A stretch of DNA of 64,000 nucleotides from Dasania sp. GY-MA-18 (GTDB taxonomy: Bacteria; Pseudomonadota; Gammaproteobacteria; Pseudomonadales; Dasaniaceae): NCBI RefSeq assembly GCF_024734385.1, contig NZ_JANHAP010000003.1:62001-126000 (forward strand), in the 5' to 3' direction. Below, piece by piece: positions 27,508 to 37,491 of the stretch. The notes beneath the pieces are model-generated. The model saw only the letters and a list, made by a program, of their open reading frames with translations, had not been told where the DNA came from and did no database searches. Position 1 is the first letter of the stretch. Every line of letters starts with the position of its first letter. A program made the translations under genes and the position numbers.

Positions 27508-28098
27508 TCACGCTTTCTTCCAAACCAGGCAGCGGTTATTGGCGGGCATCTCGTGGTCAGCGAGTAGTTGCAGGCCAGCCTGCTGGGCTAAGGCATCGAC
27601 CTTTTCAAAATCCCTAATGCCGCTAAGCGGGTCGCGGCTCTGTAACCACTGATCAAACTGGGCATTGCTGGCACTGGTGTAGTCGCCATGGTAGTTAAAG
27701 GGGCCGTAGACACAGACTAGGCCGTTGTTTTCCAATAATTCGGCCACCCCGGCAAAAAAACGCTGTACTTCATCCCAGCTCATAATATGTAAGGTGTTGG
27801 CAGTAAATATGGCGTCCACGGGATCTAGTAGCCAATGTTGGGCTACATCAAAATGTATAGGCGTGAGCAGATTGGACAGCTGACTTTGCGCGCAGCGCTG
27901 TTCTAGGTCTTCATCATAGTCGCTGCGGTCGCTGGGCTGCCACTGTAGCTGTGGCATTGCGGCGGCGAAATAAACCGCATGCTGGCCAGTGCCGCTACCA
28001 ATTTCTAGCACTCGCTTAGTATTGGCAAATAAGGGCTTGAGCACCGCTAAAATCGGATCTTTGTTATTTTCGCAGGATTGTGAAAATGCTAAGGTCAT
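27508..28098 (-). CDS. DUF938 family SAM-dependent methyltransferase
   Basis: The 196-residue class I methyltransferase-like protein has the SAM-binding loop EIGSGTGQHAVYFA (about 36-49), an acidic second motif (QWQPSDRSDYDED) and FTANTLHIMSW. This matches DUF938. The substrate is not established. It lies between DUF1415 and a receiver-domain gene on the minus strand. Confidence 0.87.
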   Translation of the reverse strand: MTLAFSQSCENNKDPILAVLKPLFANTKRVLEIGSGTGQHAVYFAAAMPQLQWQPSDRSDYDEDLEQRCAQSQLSNLLTPIHFDVAQHWLLDPVDAIFTANTLHIMSWDEVQRFFAGVAELLENNGLVCVYGPFNYHGDYTSASNAQFDQWLQSRDPLSGIRDFEKVDALAQQAGLQLLADHEMPANNRCLVWKKA

Positions 28099-28151
28099 TT
28101 TGGCTTATTCCTTGTGCTGGAGTACGTAAGCTCCGTGCTTAATAACAAATG

Positions 28152-29036
28152 CTAAAACGTGGCGATATAGCGTGAGAGCTGTTCTAGTTTTACGGGGTCG
28201 TCGTCAACAAAACGTATACCCAGCTTTAATACATTAGCATCTATACGGTTTTCTGCCGCTTGTATGCTGTGCACATAGCCATTTAAGCGGGCCACATCTT
28301 CGCCATCGTTTTGCACTATGCTGATGACTACCGGCTCTAGCACAGTGGGCAGCTGCTCTTCGCGCTTAATGGCGCCTGCTAATGTTTGTAAAGTAATGGA
28401 ACTAATAACGCATTGGCTGCTAAAGCCGGCGAAGTGAATTTGCGCCTGTCCGCGCGCCACAGCAGTTTTTTTGCTGGATTTTTTGCGGGCGGGTGCCGGT
28501 GCTGCGGCTGCCCCACCCATGAGTGCGCTAAGCGAATCACTGGCGGCAGCTTTAGTGTTGTTGCTGCTGGCGGCGGGTTTACTGCCAGCGGTTAATAAGT
28601 CTACGCTTTCACCTGCCAATCCCGGTGTGGCTTTCTTGGCCTCGGGTACTTTAAAGCCAGCTTTTTTCAGTGTTTTGCTAACTTTTTTGGCCAGTGTTTC
28701 TGGTGAAAAAGGCTTGCCTATGTATTCGCTAACCCCGGCCTGTACAGCTTTGATAATAAAATCTTTTTCGCCACGGCTGGTTACCATAATAAAGGGTAGC
28801 TCGGCAGTGCTTTCATTGCCGCGTACCCAGCGCAGCAATTCTTCGCCGCTCATTTCTGGCATTTCCCAGTCGCATAAAATTAAATCAAAGCGATTAATTT
28901 TAATCATGGATTGAGCTTTGCGGCCGTTGTTGGCATCGCTAACTTCGCAGCCGGGAAAGCAGCTGCGCAAGTTCTTTTTTAGCATTTCGCGTATAAACGA
29001 GGCATCGTCTACTACGAGTATTTTTAAACCTTTCAT
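28152..29036 (-). CDS. Response regulator with C-terminal PilZ-like domain
   Basis: The 294-residue protein has a CheY-like receiver (1-125; Asp56 in ILCDWEMPEMSG, acidic residues DD at 10-11, Lys near 108), an Ala/Ser/Lys-rich linker (about 130-195) and a C-terminal domain (about 195-294) whose ending (LKLGIRFVDDDPVKLEQLSRYI) resembles PilZ proteins. The RxxxR c-di-GMP motif is absent, so it may be a non-binding PilZ variant. No kinase gene is adjacent. It precedes the methyltransferase gene on the minus strand. A role in motility, surface or adhesion control is possible. Confidence 0.78.
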   Translation of the reverse strand: MKGLKILVVDDASFIREMLKKNLRSCFPGCEVSDANNGRKAQSMIKINRFDLILCDWEMPEMSGEELLRWVRGNESTAELPFIMVTSRGEKDFIIKAVQAGVSEYIGKPFSPETLAKKVSKTLKKAGFKVPEAKKATPGLAGESVDLLTAGSKPAASSNNTKAAASDSLSALMGGAAAAPAPARKKSSKKTAVARGQAQIHFAGFSSQCVISSITLQTLAGAIKREEQLPTVLEPVVISIVQNDGEDVARLNGYVHSIQAAENRIDANVLKLGIRFVDDDPVKLEQLSRYIATF

Positions 29037-29049
29037 AGGCTAGCCTTAA

Positions 29050-29826
29050 CTATTTTTGCTCTTCGCGGGTGAATACCCATTCTCTGGCGGTAGACATGGC
29101 GGCGTTGTAGCGATAGCCATCGGTATCAAACTTTTTAATCGCAGTAGCATCACTGAGCTGGTTTTCAATAATATAAGCGCTCATTAAACCGCGTGCTTTT
29201 TTGGCGTAAAAGCTAATGATTTTATACTTGCCGTTTTTACAGTCTTTAAAAACAGGGGTAATGATTTCAGCGTTTAAAGCTTTGGGTTTTACCGCTTTAA
29301 AATATTCATTGGAGGCAAGGTTAATAATGACATCGCTTTTAATTTTTTTAAGCTGGGCATTAATAGCATCAGTAATGTCATTGCCCCAGAATTCATAGAG
29401 GTTTTTGCCGCGTTGATTGGCAAACTTGGTGCCCATTTCTAGGCGATAGGGCTGGATTAAATCCAGTGGCCGCAATAAACCGTAAAGGCCAGACAATATA
29501 CGCAAATGTTTTTGTGCAAAGTTAAACGACTTGCTGTTAAAGCTTTCAGCATTCAGGCCGGTGTAGACATCGCCCTTAAACGCTAATACCGCAGCCTTGG
29601 CATTATTGCTATCAAAAGGTGTGTGCCAATTGTGAAAGCGTTGGTGGTTAAGCTCGCCCAGTTTGTCGCTAATACTCATTAGCTCAGAAATATCGCTGGG
29701 GCTGAGTTCGCGCAATTCATCAATCAACTGTTGTGAATGGGCTAAAAAATCAGGCTCGCTATGGACTTTGGTTTTGGCTGGAGTTTCAAAATCTAAAGTT
29801 TTGGCGGGGGAGATAAGCATTAACAT
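29050..29826 (-). CDS. yaaA: Peroxide stress protein YaaA (DUF328)
   Basis: The 258-residue protein matches YaaA from its start ([14 protein letters not shown]) through [26 protein letters not shown] and [11 protein letters not shown] to the C-terminal [11 protein letters not shown]. In E. coli YaaA lowers free iron during peroxide stress. The ATG at 29826 is the conserved start (a second ATG lies 2 codons in). It precedes the receiver gene by 13 bp on the same strand. Confidence 0.95.
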   Translation of the reverse strand: MLMLISPAKTLDFETPAKTKVHSEPDFLAHSQQLIDELRELSPSDISELMSISDKLGELNHQRFHNWHTPFDSNNAKAAVLAFKGDVYTGLNAESFNSKSFNFAQKHLRILSGLYGLLRPLDLIQPYRLEMGTKFANQRGKNLYEFWGNDITDAINAQLKKIKSDVIINLASNEYFKAVKPKALNAEIITPVFKDCKNGKYKIISFYAKKARGLMSAYIIENQLSDATAIKKFDTDGYRYNAAMSTAREWVFTREEQK

Positions 29827-29843
29827 AAGGAATAACTCAATAA

Positions 29844-30359
29844 CTAATCAGGTGACAAAATGGCTTGCCACCAATTCAGGGGCTCGCCGCTTTGAGGGTG
29901 GTACACATTACCGTAGAGCCAGTTGGATTGTGGGTGTTGCTCTAATTGCTCGTTTAATAATTTTTCTATGGTATTAAAACCGCAGGAAACATGGATGCTG
30001 TACACCAGTACGCGCTTTTCGTGTATGTCTAAATCGCCGCCTAGTTTCTCTATCGCCGAGGTAAGGGCCTGCTCTAGGTTGTCGTTGTCTTCTTTGCTAA
30101 ATACTCGCACGCAGAGGTTGCCGCCGTGTTGAAGTACCTTAAAGCTGCCCTTGGGCTGGCTGCTATCGTTAGCATTGGCATGGATAACATCGCCGCGGGC
30201 AATACCGCGTACAAAGACAGGGGATTTTAATAATAAATAACTGTGCTCTTCGGGCTGGGGGGTGACTAGCACCCGCTCTACCACCATTTCGCCGTTGGGG
30301 TGCTGGCCGGCCAATAACTCTAGGGTGGGCTGGCCGCCTATGATTGTTTCTACTGCCAT
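29844..30359 (-). CDS. DUF4265-like conserved hypothetical protein
   Basis: From the ATG at 30359 (AAGAGA upstream) the protein has 171 residues. A longer frame to 30434 exists but would overlap the next gene's region and lacks a ribosome binding site. The pattern [32 protein letters not shown] and the following beta/alpha half resemble DUF4265. No catalytic motif is visible. It precedes yaaA by 17 bp. Confidence 0.65.
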   Translation of the reverse strand: MAVETIIGGQPTLELLAGQHPNGEMVVERVLVTPQPEEHSYLLLKSPVFVRGIARGDVIHANANDSSQPKGSFKVLQHGGNLCVRVFSKEDNDNLEQALTSAIEKLGGDLDIHEKRVLVYSIHVSCGFNTIEKLLNEQLEQHPQSNWLYGNVYHPQSGEPLNWWQAILSPD

Positions 30360-30390
30360 GGTTAATTCTCTTAAGCTGTGACTGTGGTCG

Positions 30391-30603
30391 TTAGCAAATG
30401 TATACGCCGTTGTCGCGGCGGCGCTCACATTCACGAGTCACATTTTTGCACACCTGTATCATGGCCGAACTGGGGTCGGCTATTGCCGCACAGTCGCTGG
30501 CCTTAGCCGCTAGTTGATCATCGGGCAGCTTTTGCCATTTGCTTTCACAGGCGGCGAGTAAGACCGCTGAGCTTAATAGAGCTGATGTAAAAATAATTTT
30601 CAT
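30391..30603 (-). CDS. Small lipoprotein
   Basis: The 70-residue product starts with a lipoprotein signal (MKIIFTSALLSSAVLLAAC), predicting acylation at Cys19. The mature part of 52 residues holds four cysteines in addition to the lipid-modified one, which could form two disulfides. Family is not recognised. It lies upstream of the DUF4265-like gene on the same strand with a 31-bp gap. Confidence 0.7.
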   Translation of the reverse strand: MKIIFTSALLSSAVLLAACESKWQKLPDDQLAAKASDCAAIADPSSAMIQVCKNVTRECERRRDNGVYIC

Positions 30604-30731
30604 TATTCTCTCTCTTCGGGGAGTTAAGCGCTAAGGGAAGGTAGTCAATTATTGCTGGTGTACCGGCCCTCACTTTAACAGATAGCCCGCTTGTATGGCC
30701 AGTTGGCCGTGCTAGTTGCAGATAGCTTAGT

Positions 30732-30737
30732 TATAAT
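30732..30737 (+). promoter_or_regulatory. Consensus -10 before dctQM
   Basis: TATAAT occurs about 40 bp before the dctQ ATG. No -35 with normal spacing was found. Confidence 0.35.
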
Positions 30738-30777
30738 CGGTGCACAATAACAATCATCGCCTCACGAAGACATAACC

Positions 30778-31308
30778 ATGGCCTTTCTTTATACCCTGCA
30801 ACAAATGATAGATCGTTTTAGTCTGCTTAGTGGCCGTATACTGAGCTTGGTCAGTTTACTGATGATGCTCACGCTCAGTACGGTGGTGGTATTGCGCTAT
30901 GGTTTCAACCTAGGGTTTATAGCTCTGCAGGAGTTGGTGAGCTACCTGCACGCCTCGGTCTTTATGCTGGCCACGGCCTATACCCTGCAGCAAGACGGTC
31001 ATGTGCGGGTAGATATTTTTTACAGGCACTTTAGCCCCAGAGCTAAGGCCTGGGTGAACAGCCTGGGAGGTTTGGTTTTTTTACTGCCCTTGTGTGGCTA
31101 TTTTGTGCTCAGTAGCTGGGAGTTTGTGCTGCAAGCCTGGGCTATTAAAGAGGGCTCCGCTGACCCCGGCGGCCTACCGGCAGTATTCCTGTTAAAAACA
31201 TTGATTCCTATGATGGCTATTAGCTTGGCCTTGCAGGCGGTGGCGGAAATACTGCGCAATGCCCTGCTGCTGGTTACCACTACCGCCGAGCCGGAGGCCA
31301 GCGCATGA
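30778..31308 (+). CDS. TRAP transporter small membrane subunit (DctQ family)
   Basis: The 176-residue protein has four hydrophobic segments and the DctQ-type motif around TAYTLQQDGHVRVDIFYRHF (about 64-83). It pairs with the large subunit to form the membrane part of a TRAP importer. The stop overlaps the start of dctM by 4 bp (ATGA). No solute-binding gene is adjacent, which is unusual. The nearest DctP is the TakP-like protein at 4119-5273. Confidence 0.9.
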   Translation: MAFLYTLQQMIDRFSLLSGRILSLVSLLMMLTLSTVVVLRYGFNLGFIALQELVSYLHASVFMLATAYTLQQDGHVRVDIFYRHFSPRAKAWVNSLGGLVFLLPLCGYFVLSSWEFVLQAWAIKEGSADPGGLPAVFLLKTLIPMMAISLALQAVAEILRNALLLVTTTAEPEASA

Positions 31309-32669
31309 TAGAGCTAATTCCCCTGCTGATGTTTGTAGTGGTGTGCCTGGTGTTAATGCTGGGCTATCCAGTGGCCTTCTCGTTGGCGGGTACGGCGCTG
31401 ATCTTTGCTGGCGCCGGCATTATAGGCGGGGTGTTTGATCCCGCAGCCTTAAGCGCCTTGCCCAATCGCCTATTTGGCACCATGAACAATATCACCTTAA
31501 TGGCCGTACCTTTGTTTGTGATGATGGGGGTGATGTTAGAGAAGTCGCGCATAGCCGAAGAGCTATTAGACAATATGGCCAGTTTATTTGGCAGCCTGCG
31601 TGGCGGCCTTAGCATCTCGGTAGTGGTGGTAGGCATGTTGCTGGCAGCCAGCACCGGTATTGTCGGGGCTACGGTGGTAACTATGGGTTTAATGTCACTG
31701 CCCACTATGCTGAAGCGCGGCTATGACCCCAAGCTGGCCACCGGGGTGATATGCGCCACCGGCACCTTGGGGCAAATCATTCCGCCTTCCATCGCCTTGG
31801 TATTGCTAGGGGATATACTTTCTAGCGCCTATCAGCGTTCACAATTAAGCCGTGGTGTATTTGCTCCCGAAACCATGTCGGTGGGGGATTTATTTATAGG
31901 AGCACTGGTACCGGGTGTGGTTTTAGTGCTGCTATATGTAGGCTATGTGTTTATTTACGCGCAGCTTAAACCGCAGGCCGCACCCGCCATGGCGAAACAG
32001 GCGGTAGATTTTACTAAGCTGGGCAAGGGCTTATTGCCTCCGGTGCTACTAATAGTAGTGGTGCTGGGTTCTATTTTGGCGGGGGTGGCTACGCCCACAG
32101 AGGCTGCGGCCATAGGTGCCTTAGGTGCGACTTTGCTAGCGGCGGCCAAGGGCCAGCTCAGCCGCCAGCGCTTAGCGGAAGTGGCCGACGGCACGGTCAA
32201 AGTGACCTGCATGGTGTTTATGATTTTAATGGGCGCGGCAGTGTTTTCTATCGTGTTTCGTGGTTTTGGCGGCGAAGAGCTGATTCATCATTGGTTTGCC
32301 ACCATGCCCGGCGGCGTTATGGCCGCGACCTTGGTGGTGATGGTGGTGATCTTCTTATTGGGTTTTATACTCGATTTTATAGAGATCACCTTTGTGGTCG
32401 TGCCTATTGTGGCACCCATACTACTTAATATGGGGGTAGACCCTATCTGGTTGGGCATTATGATTGCCGTGAACCTGCAAACCTCCTTTTTAACACCGCC
32501 TTTTGGTTTTGCTTTGTTTTATTTACGGGGGGTGGCGCCAGAGTCAGTTCACACGGCTGACATATATAAAGGCGTTATCCCTTTTGTTGTTATACAACTT
32601 TTACTATTATTGGCGCTGGCCTGCTACCCTGAATTGGCCACGTGGCTGCCAGCAATAATGAAGCAATAA
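31305..32669 (+). CDS. TRAP transporter large permease (DctM family)
   Basis: The 454-residue protein with about 12 hydrophobic segments is the ion-coupled channel subunit. Family signatures include VPLFVMMGVMLEKS, TGIVGATVVTMG, GTLGQIIPPSIALVLLGD and NLQTSFLTPPFGFALFYLRG. The extended loop after IALVLLGD is seen in the TakM-like subgroup, which supports pairing with a TakP-like receptor. Overlaps dctQ by 4 bp. Confidence 0.93.
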   Translation: MIELIPLLMFVVVCLVLMLGYPVAFSLAGTALIFAGAGIIGGVFDPAALSALPNRLFGTMNNITLMAVPLFVMMGVMLEKSRIAEELLDNMASLFGSLRGGLSISVVVVGMLLAASTGIVGATVVTMGLMSLPTMLKRGYDPKLATGVICATGTLGQIIPPSIALVLLGDILSSAYQRSQLSRGVFAPETMSVGDLFIGALVPGVVLVLLYVGYVFIYAQLKPQAAPAMAKQAVDFTKLGKGLLPPVLLIVVVLGSILAGVATPTEAAAIGALGATLLAAAKGQLSRQRLAEVADGTVKVTCMVFMILMGAAVFSIVFRGFGGEELIHHWFATMPGGVMAATLVVMVVIFLLGFILDFIEITFVVVPIVAPILLNMGVDPIWLGIMIAVNLQTSFLTPPFGFALFYLRGVAPESVHTADIYKGVIPFVVIQLLLLLALACYPELATWLPAIMKQ

Positions 32670-32714
32670 CAAAACAATAAAGAAAATTTAACACCTACAT
32701 CTACCGGATTATTT

Positions 32715-33119
32715 ATGAACGCTAATAGCGACCTAGACGACCAAGCCCCCACGCCCAATGGCGATTTAATGCTGCAAACAGTAGCCATGCCTGCTGATAC
32801 CAACCCCGCAGGTGATATTTTTGCCGGTTGGCTAGTGTCACAAATGGATATAGCAGGTGCCATTAAAGCGGTTAACGTCACCCACACCCGGGTAGTGACA
32901 GTAGCTATAGATAGCATGCATTTTTTAACCTCGGTACGCATAGGCTCAGTAGTGAGCTGCTATGCCGAAGTCGTTGAGGTGGGTCGCACCTCGGTGCGGG
33001 TAAAAATGGAAGTATGGATTGATTACCACAACAGCCCCGAGCCTATAAAAGTAACTGAGTGTGAAATCGTTTACGTATCGGTTAACCCCCAAGGCCAAAC
33101 CGTTCCTATAGAACAATAA
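32715..33119 (+). CDS. yciA: Acyl-CoA thioesterase, YciA-like hotdog protein
   Basis: The 134-residue hotdog-fold enzyme closely matches YciA: TVAMPADTNPAGDIFAGWLVSQMD pattern near 19-42 (with the catalytic Asp in GDIFAGW), RVVTVAIDSMHFL and a final VYVSVNPQG. It hydrolyses acyl-CoA thioesters in the cytosol. It follows the TRAP genes by 45 bp but is not functionally tied to them by sequence. Confidence 0.92.
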   Translation: MNANSDLDDQAPTPNGDLMLQTVAMPADTNPAGDIFAGWLVSQMDIAGAIKAVNVTHTRVVTVAIDSMHFLTSVRIGSVVSCYAEVVEVGRTSVRVKMEVWIDYHNSPEPIKVTECEIVYVSVNPQGQTVPIEQ

Positions 33120-33120
33120 A

Positions 33121-33292
33121 CACAGCTGCAAGCTATAAGCTGCAAGAGGCAAGATAAAAAAATTCTTCTTTCTTGTCGCTTTCAACTTGTAGCTTTGCTC
33201 TTGTAGTTAAAGCTGTTGTGGCTACAGCCACAACTTTACCTCTCTTGCCACTTACCGCTTGCAGCTTGCCTCTGTGGCGGTGGAGCCGCCAC
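33121..33292. repeat. Intergenic island of short repeated and inverted words before mutM
   Basis: AAGCTGCAAG (33137-33146) is inverted at 33258-33267, and AGAGGCAAG (33145-33153) is inverted at 33265-33273. Two clean hairpins follow: GTTGTGGC/GCCACAAC (33215-33234, 4-nt loop) and GTGGCGG/CCGCCAC (33274-33292, loop TGGAG). The second ends 6 bp before the mutM ATG. Confidence 0.6.
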
Positions 33293-33298
33293 TTACCA

Positions 33299-34114
33299 AT
33301 GCCCGAACTACCCGAAGTCGAAACCACCTGCCGCGGAATTAGCCCTCATATCTGTGGGGTTAAGATTAAACAGCTGGTGGTTAGAAACAGCCGCCTGCGC
33401 TGGCCGGTGCCTGCTGAGTTAACTAGCCTAGTGCAGGGCCACAAGCTGCTGTCGGTAACCCGCAGAGCCAAATACCTGCTGCTCAACTTTGGCCACGGCA
33501 GTGTCATTATGCATTTGGGCATGTCGGGCTCTATGCGCATAGTGGCCGCGAAAACGCCACCCGCTAAACACGACCACGTAGATATGGTTTTTGCCAACGC
33601 CAAAGTGCTGCGCTTTACCGATCCGCGCCGCTTTGGCTGTGTATTGTGGTGTGAGGGCGATGTACATGGCCACAAACTGTTGGCCAAGTTAGGCCCTGAG
33701 CCGCTCACCGATGAGTTTGATGGCGAGCGCCTATACCTGCGCTCGCGCAAGCGTAAAAGCCCTGTTAAAACCTTTATTATGGATAACGCCCATGTAGTGG
33801 GGGTGGGTAATATTTATGCCAACGAGGCCTTGTTTAATGCGGGCATACGCCCCACCGCCGAGGCGGGTAAAATCTCTAGGCCGCGCTACCAGCGTTTGGC
33901 GGAAGAAATTAAGGCCGTGCTGGCTAAGGCCATCACTCAAGGCGGCACTACCCTAAAAGACTTTGTGGGTGGCGACGGCAAGCCCGGCTATTTTAAGCAG
34001 CAACTACAGGTATATGGCCGCGGCGGCGAGCCCTGTGTGGCCTGCGGTAAAACCTTAAAAGAAGTCAAAATTGGCCAGCGGGCTACGGTGTTTTGCCCAC
34101 AGTGCCAGCGTTAG
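33299..34114 (+). CDS. mutM: Formamidopyrimidine-DNA glycosylase
   Basis: The 271-residue enzyme begins MPELPEVET, giving the catalytic Pro2 and Glu3 after Met removal. It has [10 protein letters not shown] in the helix-two-turn-helix region and a C-terminal zinc finger with CVACG and CPQC pairs. It removes 8-oxoguanine and formamidopyrimidines and nicks the strand. Upstream in-frame codons exist to 33173 but the protein must start at 33299. No normal ribosome binding site is seen, and a hairpin ends 6 bp before the start. Confidence 0.96.
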   Translation: MPELPEVETTCRGISPHICGVKIKQLVVRNSRLRWPVPAELTSLVQGHKLLSVTRRAKYLLLNFGHGSVIMHLGMSGSMRIVAAKTPPAKHDHVDMVFANAKVLRFTDPRRFGCVLWCEGDVHGHKLLAKLGPEPLTDEFDGERLYLRSRKRKSPVKTFIMDNAHVVGVGNIYANEALFNAGIRPTAEAGKISRPRYQRLAEEIKAVLAKAITQGGTTLKDFVGGDGKPGYFKQQLQVYGRGGEPCVACGKTLKEVKIGQRATVFCPQCQR

Positions 34115-34171
34115 TGCTAGAAAAGGCCTTAAAAGCCGCGACAAATTCACATTAAGCGCAGTTTTTTACCC

Positions 34172-34177
34172 TATAAT
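34172..34177 (+). promoter_or_regulatory. Possible -10 of the small membrane protein gene
   Basis: TATAAT lies about 175 bp before the ATG at 34351, implying a long leader. A stem-loop (34310-34328, GCACTCGC/GCGGGTGC with one G-U pair) stands just before the GGAG ribosome binding site. Confidence 0.3.
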
Positions 34178-34350
34178 CGAGACGTATCGTTGATTAAGGA
34201 CTATGATTAGCCCTACAGTGGCAGTACATAGAATAATCACGAAGTTTGGCTTCTAACTACTTATCAACTATAGTTTTTTACAGCTTTGAAGTTTGTGGCT
34301 AATAAAACGCACTCGCAAAGCGGGTGCTACCAAAAGATGGAGATATAACA

Positions 34351-34695
34351 ATGCGAGCCCTATTAGAGTCTTTTTCACGTTTTGCGGCGGTTTTGAGTTT
34401 AGCCGTGGTATTGGTTTTACCTCAAATTGCTTACAGCGAAGCGATTAAGGAAGAGCCCACGGCCTTAGCAATGACCGGCGATTTATTAATTGCCCGGCCT
34501 TTCTTATTGGTAGCCACAGTCGTGGGCACGGCAGTGTTCATAGTCAGCTCACCCTTTGCGGCAGCGGGCGGCAACTTAGGTGGCGCGGCTGAAACCTTGG
34601 TATTAGGCCCTGCCAAAGCAACCTTTGTGCGCTGCCTGGGTTGTACCAAATCGGGTTATCAAAGAGATGTAGTGGACGCCGACGCGGATAAATAA
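34351..34695 (+). CDS. Small exported or membrane protein
   Basis: The 114-residue product (ATG 34351, GGAG upstream) has an N-terminal signal peptide ending near AYSEA and one more hydrophobic segment (about 44-66, [20 protein letters not shown]). Two cysteines occur in the C-terminal [10 protein letters not shown]. The family is not named with certainty. Similar short proteins are annotated as uncharacterised in many gammaproteobacteria. It ends at a strong terminator. Confidence 0.7.
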   Translation: MRALLESFSRFAAVLSLAVVLVLPQIAYSEAIKEEPTALAMTGDLLIARPFLLVATVVGTAVFIVSSPFAAAGGNLGGAAETLVLGPAKATFVRCLGCTKSGYQRDVVDADADK

Positions 34696-34709
34696 GCGGC
34701 AGCTCCATT

Positions 34710-34738
34710 AAAAAAAGGCGCAGCATGCGCCTTTTTTT
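34710..34738. terminator. Bidirectional rho-independent terminator
   Basis: AAAAAAAGGCGCA / TGCGCCTTTTTTT with a 3-nt loop lies between the convergent small protein gene and the ferredoxin gene and can serve both strands. Confidence 0.9.
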
Positions 34739-34756
34739 GTGCCTGCTGTTTGCAGG

Positions 34757-35487
<731 letters not shown>

Positions 35488-35588
35488 ACGGTTGCTACTT
35501 AAGCTGGGGTTAGAACGCATAGCGCTGGCTAAGGGCATGGTAGCGAAGGGGCTGCTGCCCGTCTACAGTTAACAGGCCGTGGTGGTTA

Positions 35589-36170
35589 TCAAGCGGATGC
35601 TACTTTAAAGAGCTGATAGCGCACTTGACCGGCCGTTTTCTCGCGGTGTAAATGCCAGTGGCTGGGCAGTACGGGTAGCTCTTCATCGCGGCCCATCTCC
35701 AAATAGACCCAGGCGTGGGGCTTTAGCAGCGGCTGCTGAGCTAGGGCGGCTAAGCATTGGGCGGCCAGCCCGCTATGAAAGGGCGGGTCTAAAAAAATAA
35801 TATCGTAGGGCTCATGGTTTAGGCTTAACCAATTAAGCGCGTTGTCGTGTTTGGCTTGAGAGGTATCGGCTTGTAGCAGCGCCATATTACTGCGTAGCTG
35901 TTGCACGGCGGCGCGGGCGCTATCGACCATGTCCACACGGGCGGCGCCGCGCGATAAAGCCTCTAAGCCCAGAGCGCCGCTGCCACAAAATAAATCCAGG
36001 CATCTAGCGCCGCTAATCTCAGGTGCCAGCCAGTTAAACAGGGTTTCACGCACTCTATCGGGGGTGGGCCGCAGGCCTTCCAGCGTGGGGAAGCTGAGCT
36101 TGCGGCCGCGCCAGAGGCCGCCAATTATACGTAGTTGGTTACTGCTGGGATGTTTTTGCTGTTTGGCCAT
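35589..36170 (-). CDS. rsmD: 16S rRNA m2G966 methyltransferase
   Basis: The 193-residue protein fits RsmD: RIIGGLWRGRKL and RPTPDRVRETLFNWL near the N-terminus, CLDLFCGSGALGLEALSRG as the SAM-binding motif and IIFLDPPF as the catalytic (D/N)PPF motif. It methylates G966 of 16S rRNA. It is divergent from ftsY, the usual order. Confidence 0.95.
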   Translation of the reverse strand: MAKQQKHPSSNQLRIIGGLWRGRKLSFPTLEGLRPTPDRVRETLFNWLAPEISGARCLDLFCGSGALGLEALSRGAARVDMVDSARAAVQQLRSNMALLQADTSQAKHDNALNWLSLNHEPYDIIFLDPPFHSGLAAQCLAALAQQPLLKPHAWVYLEMGRDEELPVLPSHWHLHREKTAGQVRYQLFKVASA

Positions 36171-36334
36171 AAAAAGCGGTGCTGTGTTGATGCGGGTGGG
36201 TATTTAAGGGCTCTGTTTCGGGCGCTAAGAATGGTAGGATAGCCGCCCTATGTAAAGCATTTTGTTGGCTGTGCCTGGTTGTGATGTTGCTAAGCATAGC
36301 CCCGACAATCATATTTTGGTGTTTAGACCCGCCC

Positions 36335-37441
36335 ATGAAGTTTTTTAAGCGTTTTAAATCAGATAAATCCCAGCCTGCCGAGCAGCCCGCAACTGAACAA
36401 GCAGCAGTCGCTGAACAGGCCATAGATGAGACTGCGCCGTTAGAGGCACCGCCGGAAGCCATAGAGCCTGCTCAGGCGCAGGCTATTACAGAGTCAGCGG
36501 CAGAGCCTGAAAAAAAGGCCGGTTTATTCTCGCGCCTAAAAGCAGGCCTTAAGCGTACCAGCAGCAACTTAGGCTCAGGCTTGGGCAATTTGTTTTTGGG
36601 TAAAAAACAGATAGACCAAGATTTGTTAGAAGAGTTAGAAACCCATTTGCTCATGGCCGATGTGGGCATAGAGGCCACCCAGGATATTATTGGCGAACTC
36701 ACCCAACAAGTTTCGCGCAAAGAGTTGGCCGATGGCGATGCCCTGTATGCCGCCCTGCAAAAAGAGCTGGGCATATTATTACAACCCAGCGAAAGCCCTT
36801 TAAAAATTGATAGCAGCAAAAGCCCCTATGTAATTTTAATGGTAGGGGTAAACGGTGTGGGTAAAACCACCACCATAGGTAAGTTGGCTAAGCGCTTTCA
36901 AAGCGAGGGCCGTTCGGTAATGTTGGCTGCGGGCGATACCTTTAGAGCGGCTGCCGTTGAGCAGTTGCAAGTCTGGGGTGAGCGCAACAATGTGCCAGTA
37001 GTGGCCCAGCACACCGGTGCCGATAGTGCCTCGGTAATATTTGATGCCGTGCAAGCGGCGCAGGCACGCAACATCGATGTGTTAATAGCCGATACCGCGG
37101 GTCGCTTACACAACAAAGATAATTTAATGGAAGAGCTGCGCAAGGTGGTGCGGGTCATGGGAAAACTGGATGACAGCGCGCCCCACGAAGTGATGTTAGT
37201 GCTGGATGCAGGCACCGGCCAAAACGCCTTATCGCAGGCCAAAGCTTTTCAAGAAGTCGTAGGGGTAAGCGGCGTTACCTTAACCAAGCTAGACGGCACC
37301 GCCAAGGGCGGTATTATTTTTGCGATCAGTAAGCAGTTAAATATCCCAATACGTTTTATTGGTGTGGGCGAGCAGGTAGATGACCTACGCCCATTTGAAG
37401 CACAAGAGTTTATTAAAGCGCTATTTGCTGAACAGCAATAA
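36335..37441 (+). CDS. ftsY: Signal recognition particle receptor
   Basis: The 368-residue SRP GTPase has an acidic N-terminal A domain (about 10-75), an NG domain with GVNGVGKTTTIGKLA (P-loop), DTFRAAAVEQL, DTAGRLHNK and TKLDGTAKGG. It docks ribosome-SRP complexes at the inner membrane. The start was placed at MKFFKRFK. In-frame codons go back to 36281 (GTG). It heads the ftsYEX run. Confidence 0.95.
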   Translation: MKFFKRFKSDKSQPAEQPATEQAAVAEQAIDETAPLEAPPEAIEPAQAQAITESAAEPEKKAGLFSRLKAGLKRTSSNLGSGLGNLFLGKKQIDQDLLEELETHLLMADVGIEATQDIIGELTQQVSRKELADGDALYAALQKELGILLQPSESPLKIDSSKSPYVILMVGVNGVGKTTTIGKLAKRFQSEGRSVMLAAGDTFRAAAVEQLQVWGERNNVPVVAQHTGADSASVIFDAVQAAQARNIDVLIADTAGRLHNKDNLMEELRKVVRVMGKLDDSAPHEVMLVLDAGTGQNALSQAKAFQEVVGVSGVTLTKLDGTAKGGIIFAISKQLNIPIRFIGVGEQVDDLRPFEAQEFIKALFAEQQ

Positions 37442-37491
37442 CTTGCAACAAGGCCTAGCCCAACAATAATGATAAAGAAAGCACACCCGCT

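Noticed and set aside
33173-33298. N-terminal extension of MutM by 42 codons
   Set aside because: MutM needs Pro2 and Glu3 at its N-terminus, so translation must start at 33299. The upstream part is repeat sequence.
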